A stretch of 64,000 nt of DNA from positions 42,227 through 106,226 of the forward strand of contig JAFZXZ010000029.1 of NCBI GenBank assembly GCA_017616555.1. The letters run 5' to 3'. Within the stretch, counting starts at the first letter, position 1, and each line of letters opens with the position of its first letter. The notes under the pieces were generated by a model, which saw only the letters and a program-made list of their open reading frames with translations, was not told the origin of the DNA and did not search any database. Both the position numbers and the translations under genes were made by a program. Of this stretch, positions 59,978-64,000 are shown in pieces. The DNA comes from a bacterium (lineage in GTDB: Bacteria > Auribacterota > UBA3054).

Positions 59978-59987
59978 GTTGTTGGTT
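59978..59987 (-). promoter_or_regulatory. shared leader element AACCAACAAC
   Basis: Minus strand AACCAACAAC, immediately before AAGGA and 13 bases from the ATG. Identical to the element before the symporter gene (6397-6406). Confidence 0.45.
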
Positions 59988-60013
59988 AAAAATACAAATT
60001 TCTCTACGTTTTT

Positions 60014-60022
60014 ATTATAGCA
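60014..60022 (-). promoter_or_regulatory. extended -10 promoter of surface-protein copy 1
   Basis: Minus strand TGCTATAAT, with TATAAT at 60014-60019. It directly follows the terminator of copy 2; leader of about 43 bases. Confidence 0.65.
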
Positions 60023-60056
60023 AAAAAAGCGCACCCCTCGCGAGGCGCGCTTTTTT
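60021..60056 (-). terminator. terminator after surface-protein copy 2
   Basis: A-run/T-run flanked hairpin built on AAAGCGC / GCGCTTT with an inner GCCTC / GAGG part and a small bulge. The U-run is on the minus strand. It separates the two paralogues, so each is its own transcript. Confidence 0.85.
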
Positions 60057-60075
60057 GCCGCTGCCGAAGAAAGCG

Positions 60076-63000
60076 TTACTTTCTGCGGAGCATAGCGATG
60101 GCCATAGCAATGATAGCCAGGCCGAAGATCGGCTCGGGGATGAAGGCCCAGCCGACGTAGCGGTCGCCGTACTGCGTCTCAGGATCAGTCTTGTACCAGG
60201 TCCTAGCCACGAAATTCGGCACTTCGTTGGTGTAGTCAGTGAAGTCGATCTGGTAATAGATATCATCCAGTTCATAGGTCACGCCGTCGGTGTAATAATC
60301 TACGCCGCCGGGGCCGCCGATGTCGTAGTACTGGTTGTACTGGGATTCCACCGCAAAATCTTCGTGACCGACTAAGAGCCACGCTCCGCCGGTGGCGTAA
60401 GCGCAGGTCCAACTCGGTTCATATTCGTAATCCTGATCAGGAATTTCGGCGAAGATGTTCGAGGTGCAGACCTGAGCCGCGCCGTACCAGGTGTCCTGGA
60501 AGTTGGAGCTGATGGCTACGCAGACGCCTCCGTTGCTGTGCTGCTTCGTGAAGGTGTTGGCGGTGATGTAGGCGAAGTTCGTGTTGGATCTGTCGTCACG
60601 GGCAGGATAACCGTTGTGGTAGATACCGCGGGTGAAGCCCTCGAAGAGGTTGTTGTTGATCGTGATGTCGTCCGGACCGATATTGCCGTGATAGGTCAGG
60701 CCGATGTAATAGAAGTGCTCCCAGTTGGTGACCTGGTTGGTGGTCACGTCATAGCATTCGCCGTTGAACATGCCGTAGAAGTAGTTGTTGTCAACCTGGA
60801 CACCGTTGGCATTGTAGATGCCGACGAGTTCCGTAATGTTGGGCAGGCTGGCGCCGACGCCGACCGTCACTATGTTGGTGTCGGGCTTGGAACCGTCAAG
60901 GATGAAGTTGCTGAAGCGGACGTGGTCCACGTTCTCCATCTTGATGGCGGGCACATCGTCCCAGACGTCTCCGCCGGTGTTCTTGTGCCACTTCTTGTCG
61001 CCGGGAGTCAAAAGCGGACGATTGATCTCAGGAACGATCTGGCCGGTAACAGACACCGGCTTGTCAGTCGTTTCGCCCTTCACCCAGAGGTAAGACTTCT
61101 TGGAGAGATCCAAGGTCCAATCGGTGGCGTGCTGGGAATCGCCGGCGTAAACGGCCGTGGCGACAGAAAGCGTGATCTGGCCTTCGTCCGCGGAGCCGCT
61201 GGGCACGTTCTCAAAAGCAAAAGCCAGTGTCTTCCAGGCGGTCTCGGGAGAAGTGCCGTCGTTGTCGTCATTGCCTTCGGGGCTGACGTAGTAAGTGTTG
61301 GGATAGTTGCTGACCGTGAAGGTGTTGCTGCTGCCGTCGTAGGAGTTGTAGGTCATGGTGTAAACGACCGTGCTCGGACGCGGGCAGCTGTCGCCGATCG
61401 TAAAGTCAAAGCTCTTTGTGGCTCCGGCCTGGATCTCGCCATTGGCAGGGCTTATGGTAGCGCCTTCGGTGTCGCTGGTAAAATTAAAGACCAGACTGAC
61501 GGAACCCTCGTTGCTCACGTCGAAAGATTTTGTAGTGGGCTTCAGGGTTATGTCCTTGGTCTTGCTGAAAACAGCAATCGGCCTCGGCATGTCCGCCAGG
61601 ACATTCAAGGTCATGGATTCCTCGCCCCAAGACAAAGCCAATAGTCCGCTGACCGGGCCCTGGACGTTCGTACGGTCGATCGTCACGGCTTCCTTGATCT
61701 CTTTGTTGGCCGGGATGGTAATGTGCTTATCAAGTGTGAGCCAGGATTCCGAACAAGTGATGTGCACATCAAGTTCGTGAGCCGAGACGTTGTAGAGGCT
61801 GATCTCAATGGAGTCCTCGGTCTGTCCGTAATCGAGAGTTGAGGGAGAAACATAGAGATCCTGAGTCGGCATCTCGCCGATCCAGAGGCGGCTGCCGGCC
61901 ACGTCTTTGCCTGTCACAGGGTCCCTGGAGAGCATTGAACCGCCGTAGAGGAGCTTGCCGTCCTCCGTGACTGCGCAGGAAGCGTAGTAAGCGGCTATAG
62001 GCAGCTTGGTGGAATGGACCACCGCGGACTTCAGGACCGTGTTGACGATCTGGAAAGTATCCAAGGGTCTCAACACTGTGTTCGTCTTTCCGTCTTCTAT
62101 GACACTCACCCAACCGCGACCGCCGATGGCGTAAATGACGCCGTTGTAGCCGACCACGGCGGGAGCCGTGACCGGGATCTGCAGCTCGAGGTCGCTGTCC
62201 ACGAACTCGTACTTGTTGGTGGCGGTCTCCATAACGCGGATCTTGGTGGAAACGGAACTGTCGCCCAAGAGATAGATCTTGCTTCCCCAGGTGGCGATGC
62301 CGAAATCCAGGAGGCTTTGAGGATAAATGTTCTCGTAAACGGCCCACTGGTCAGATTTGGTGTTGTAAGTCTGCATATTGAGACCACCATCCGGCCCCCA
62401 GAAGCCACCGCCTATGACATAAGCAATGCCGTCGATGCAGACAGCGCCGCCGCCGTAATGGGCAAGATATCCGCCGCTGAAGCCGTTGGCGCCGCTGGAT
62501 CCGCTCCAGGCGCCGTAGGGGCTTTCGGGATCGTTCACAGGCTTTCTGCTGGGGTTGTAGATCTGGAAATTGCCGTCCCAGTTGGGATATCCGGCGTGGA
62601 TGAAGAAAGAAGGCGTGCCGGATTCGTCGAAGTCGTAAAGGAAGGCCTGGTTAGAGCCGCAGCGGGCGCCGTCGCGCATGACGCCTTCCTGCACGACCCA
62701 GGAATCCTCGTTGTCGTCGATCCAGCGGGCGGCGCATTTGCCGGCTTCCATATTGACGAAGGTCGGAGGTCCGGAGCCGTCGTATTTGGAGGAATCCCAG
62801 GTGTCGCTTGCCACGTCATAGATATGGAACTGCACGCTGCGGTTGAAGGAGAAGGCCTCATCGGCATGCGCAACGGAGTTGCTGGGCCAATAGTATCCGT
62901 AATCCTTCAGGTCGCCGGCCTTCGTGCCGTCTTTAACGAATTTGGAGTAATTCTCCATGCCCGGGAAGGTCAGTTTCGTCTCTGCGTTTCTCAGAGCGTA

Positions 63001-63372
63001 GTTGCACATCTGCCCGGCGGCGATCATGTATTTGCCGTCAAGGTAAGCGGCGGCGCCGTAGAAGGTCGGCCAGTAGCCGGTCACTTCCTTGAAGGGGTCG
63101 TCGGTGGCCACCAGTTGAATGTTAGTGGAAACAAGCTGGGCCTTTCTCCAGACGTTGCCGTAGAAAGCCGTGACCGTTCTGTTGGTGGGGCAGGGCGGCT
63201 CCAGGTCGGCGTACCATTCGATAAAATCTGCCCTGGCCGAAGGGCGCTTGGGATCGTAATGGCGGTACGGCCACCAGGAGGGGTTCTGGGCTTTTTCCGT
63301 CCAGATCTCATCAGCCATCGTTAGCTGGGAGAAAAGGGCAAGCGCCAGAAGAGCGAAGAGGATGCGTTTCAT
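60076..63372 (-). CDS. giant PEP-CTERM-like surface protein: kelch/HYDIN/beta-helix, copy 2
   Basis: 1098 residues, same architecture and roughly three-quarters identical to copy 1 by eye. Signal peptide 1-20, kelch-like region with VCIDGIAYVIGGGFWG and GYNGVIYAIGGRGW, HYDIN-like domains from ~510, beta-helix starting YYVSPEGNDDNDGTSP (~694), and tail PEP at 1079-1081 with a hydrophobic helix and RRK. Differences are concentrated in the first ~250 residues and in short indels, as expected for an old tandem duplication. The leader has its own palindrome, hairpin and AACCAAC element. Confidence 0.85.
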   Translation of the reverse strand: MKRILFALLALALFSQLTMADEIWTEKAQNPSWWPYRHYDPKRPSARADFIEWYADLEPPCPTNRTVTAFYGNVWRKAQLVSTNIQLVATDDPFKEVTGYWPTFYGAAAYLDGKYMIAAGQMCNYALRNAETKLTFPGMENYSKFVKDGTKAGDLKDYGYYWPSNSVAHADEAFSFNRSVQFHIYDVASDTWDSSKYDGSGPPTFVNMEAGKCAARWIDDNEDSWVVQEGVMRDGARCGSNQAFLYDFDESGTPSFFIHAGYPNWDGNFQIYNPSRKPVNDPESPYGAWSGSSGANGFSGGYLAHYGGGAVCIDGIAYVIGGGFWGPDGGLNMQTYNTKSDQWAVYENIYPQSLLDFGIATWGSKIYLLGDSSVSTKIRVMETATNKYEFVDSDLELQIPVTAPAVVGYNGVIYAIGGRGWVSVIEDGKTNTVLRPLDTFQIVNTVLKSAVVHSTKLPIAAYYASCAVTEDGKLLYGGSMLSRDPVTGKDVAGSRLWIGEMPTQDLYVSPSTLDYGQTEDSIEISLYNVSAHELDVHITCSESWLTLDKHITIPANKEIKEAVTIDRTNVQGPVSGLLALSWGEESMTLNVLADMPRPIAVFSKTKDITLKPTTKSFDVSNEGSVSLVFNFTSDTEGATISPANGEIQAGATKSFDFTIGDSCPRPSTVVYTMTYNSYDGSSNTFTVSNYPNTYYVSPEGNDDNDGTSPETAWKTLAFAFENVPSGSADEGQITLSVATAVYAGDSQHATDWTLDLSKKSYLWVKGETTDKPVSVTGQIVPEINRPLLTPGDKKWHKNTGGDVWDDVPAIKMENVDHVRFSNFILDGSKPDTNIVTVGVGASLPNITELVGIYNANGVQVDNNYFYGMFNGECYDVTTNQVTNWEHFYYIGLTYHGNIGPDDITINNNLFEGFTRGIYHNGYPARDDRSNTNFAYITANTFTKQHSNGGVCVAISSNFQDTWYGAAQVCTSNIFAEIPDQDYEYEPSWTCAYATGGAWLLVGHEDFAVESQYNQYYDIGGPGGVDYYTDGVTYELDDIYYQIDFTDYTNEVPNFVARTWYKTDPETQYGDRYVGWAFIPEPIFGLAIIAMAIAMLRRK

Positions 63373-63383
63373 ATTATCCTTAT

Positions 63384-63393
63384 CTCGTTGGTT
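63384..63393 (-). promoter_or_regulatory. variant leader element AACCAACGAG
   Basis: Minus strand AACCAACGAG, 11 bases from the ATG and two bases before AAGGA. Seven leading bases match the elements at 6397 and 59978. Confidence 0.4.
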
Positions 63394-63404
63394 AAAAGTA
63401 TTGC

Positions 63405-63446
63405 GGGGTAGTAATAGAACCCCATTAACTAATGGACATTATAACA
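63405..63446 (-). promoter_or_regulatory. promoter of surface-protein copy 2 with operator-like palindrome
   Basis: Minus strand TGTTATAAT, with TATAAT at 63438-63443. The palindrome CCATTA-AC-TAATGG (63422-63435) covers the predicted start site near 63431. A 5-bp hairpin GGGGT/ACCCC (63405-63409 and 63419-63423) follows at the start of the 59-base leader. Confidence 0.55.
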
Positions 63447-63493
63447 AATTGCAAGCGAAAAATAAACCTGACTTCCGTCCAAATTACGATTTT

Positions 63494-63502
63494 TGCTACA
63501 AT
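63494..63502 (+). promoter_or_regulatory. extended -10 promoter of the last gene
   Basis: TGCTACAAT, with TACAAT at 63497-63502, six bases before the ATG; leaderless transcript predicted. Confidence 0.6.
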
Positions 63503-63508
63503 CGAAGC

Positions 63509-64000
63509 ATGAATAAACTATCTATTGTCCCCTGCTTCAAAGCCGCCCTGAAAAGCTTCAGTAAATGGTGGCTCGTACTCTGCCTGGTGGCGGCCGTCCC
63601 CTGCCTCTACTCGCTCTTTTTGGTCAAAGCCGACCTCAAGGAAAGCCTTGAGGAAACAAAAAAGGAGCTGCAGGCTTTTTCAGAAGTTATGAACGATGAT
63701 TCCGTGGACGGGATGGAAAAGATAGAAAAGCTGCAAAGCTTTTTGGAAAGCTACCAGGCGAAAAAAGCCGAAAACGTCAAAGGGAAAAAGAGCTTTTTCA
63801 TCCTCGCCGGACTCGTCTTAGTTACCATCGTCCTGCAGGTCGTTCTGATCCTCTGCTCGAAGAGGGCGACGGCAAAGGACGACGAGGAAGGCAAAAAAGA
63901 CCTGAACCGGGGGTTGGCAAGGTCTCTGTTGCTGTCGCTTTCCTATATCGTTCTAGCCTTCGTAAAGCTGGCGCCTTTTGCGATCCTGTTCTTCCCCGCC
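63509..64000 (+). CDS. membrane protein of unknown function, 3' end missing
   Basis: The frame is open to the window edge, giving 164 residues so far. It has a membrane helix at ~20-38 (WWLVLCLVAAVPCLYSLF), a charged helical loop (~42-95; KADLKESLEETKKEL), a second helix (~100-122; SFFILAGLVLVTIVLQVVLIL), a basic/acidic loop, and a third hydrophobic stretch at the edge. No family is recognised. The gene diverges from surface-protein copy 2 and uses a leaderless-type promoter. The start is fixed by the -10 position, since no Shine-Dalgarno is present. Confidence 0.75.
   Translation, partial: MNKLSIVPCFKAALKSFSKWWLVLCLVAAVPCLYSLFLVKADLKESLEETKKELQAFSEVMNDDSVDGMEKIEKLQSFLESYQAKKAENVKGKKSFFILAGLVLVTIVLQVVLILCSKRATAKDDEEGKKDLNRGLARSLLLSLSYIVLAFVKLAPFAILFFPA

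Larger units (their letters stand above)
56707..63372 (-). repeat. tandem gene duplication (two ~3.3-kb units)
   Basis: The two surface-protein genes are direct repeats of each other, including long nearly identical stretches at DNA level (for example around 57713-57752 and 61081-61120). Each unit has its own promoter and terminator. Confidence 0.9.

Noticed and set aside
56707..63372. Complete exosortase sorting system
   Set aside because: Only the tailed substrates are present; no exosortase or associated regulator gene is in the window.

Overview
The window is a gene-dense bacterial chromosome segment of fairly high GC. It has 58 protein genes, two tRNAs and no stretch over 300 bases without a gene; the longest intergenic gaps are about 190 bases (47412-47599) and 170 bases (17707-17877). 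Several features point to a Gram-negative member of the PVC superphylum, most likely Verrucomicrobiota/Kiritimatiellota or Lentisphaerota, possibly gut or rumen associated. These are the lipoproteins, an ExbB/ExbD/ExbD/TonB set, an MCE protein with a PqiC-type lipoprotein, two very large proteins with PEP-CTERM-like tails (PEP + hydrophobic helix + RRK), and secreted GH125 and GH97 glycosidases. The taxonomic call is inference. No phage, insertion sequence, CRISPR array or rRNA is visible.

Layout. 1-4518 (+): 3' part of murA, a beta-CASP RNase, an Mrp-type ATPase and a secreted GH125 exo-mannosidase, ending at a bidirectional terminator. 4561-11697 (-): ftsK, a rodZ-like gene, rimO, pgsA and pgpA, overlapping or nearly touching, then a separately promoted sodium:solute symporter. 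11760-12745 (-): a coiled-coil membrane protein translationally coupled to a 54-residue lipoprotein. 12847-17706 (-): purSQL and a periplasmic TPR protein. 17878-29281 (+): an HU/IHF protein, argC, gltX, der, a degenerate PlsY-like protein, ybeY, a CorC-like protein and a HAD phosphatase; then nrdR, a catalytically dead NrdD-like protein with two ATP-cone regions, ispD and a GT2 glycosyltransferase, followed by tRNA-Lys and tRNA-Glu. 29561-41834 (-): a 14-gene run from cvpA through ddl, serS, exbB-exbD-exbD-tonB, a lipoprotein serpin, two unknowns, an MBOAT/SGNH/flippase-like surface-modification trio and an RluA synthase. 41938-56592: GNAT, GH97, a JAMM-DinG helicase fusion, an RRM protein, prolyl oligopeptidase/PqiC/MlaD, a DUF5131 protein, pyrR-pyrB-pyrC, DUF3006 and a ComEC-like hydrolase. 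56707-63372 (-): two tandem paralogous giant surface proteins. 63509-end (+): an unknown membrane protein, cut by the window.

Regulation. Promoters share an extended -10 of the form TGCTAnAAT, often without a good -35. In about seven cases the -10 lies only 6-10 bases from the start codon, predicting leaderless or near-leaderless mRNAs. The symporter and both giant surface proteins share an AACCAAC leader element just before the Shine-Dalgarno. The symporter promoter carries a perfect 14-bp palindrome between -35 and -10. A strong terminator lies between pyrR and pyrB.

Best candidates for something new: the nrdR-linked radical-less NrdD-like protein (25748-27571), the JAMM-DinG helicase with a complete JAMM metal site (44847-47411), and the twin PEP-CTERM-like proteins with their shared leader element.
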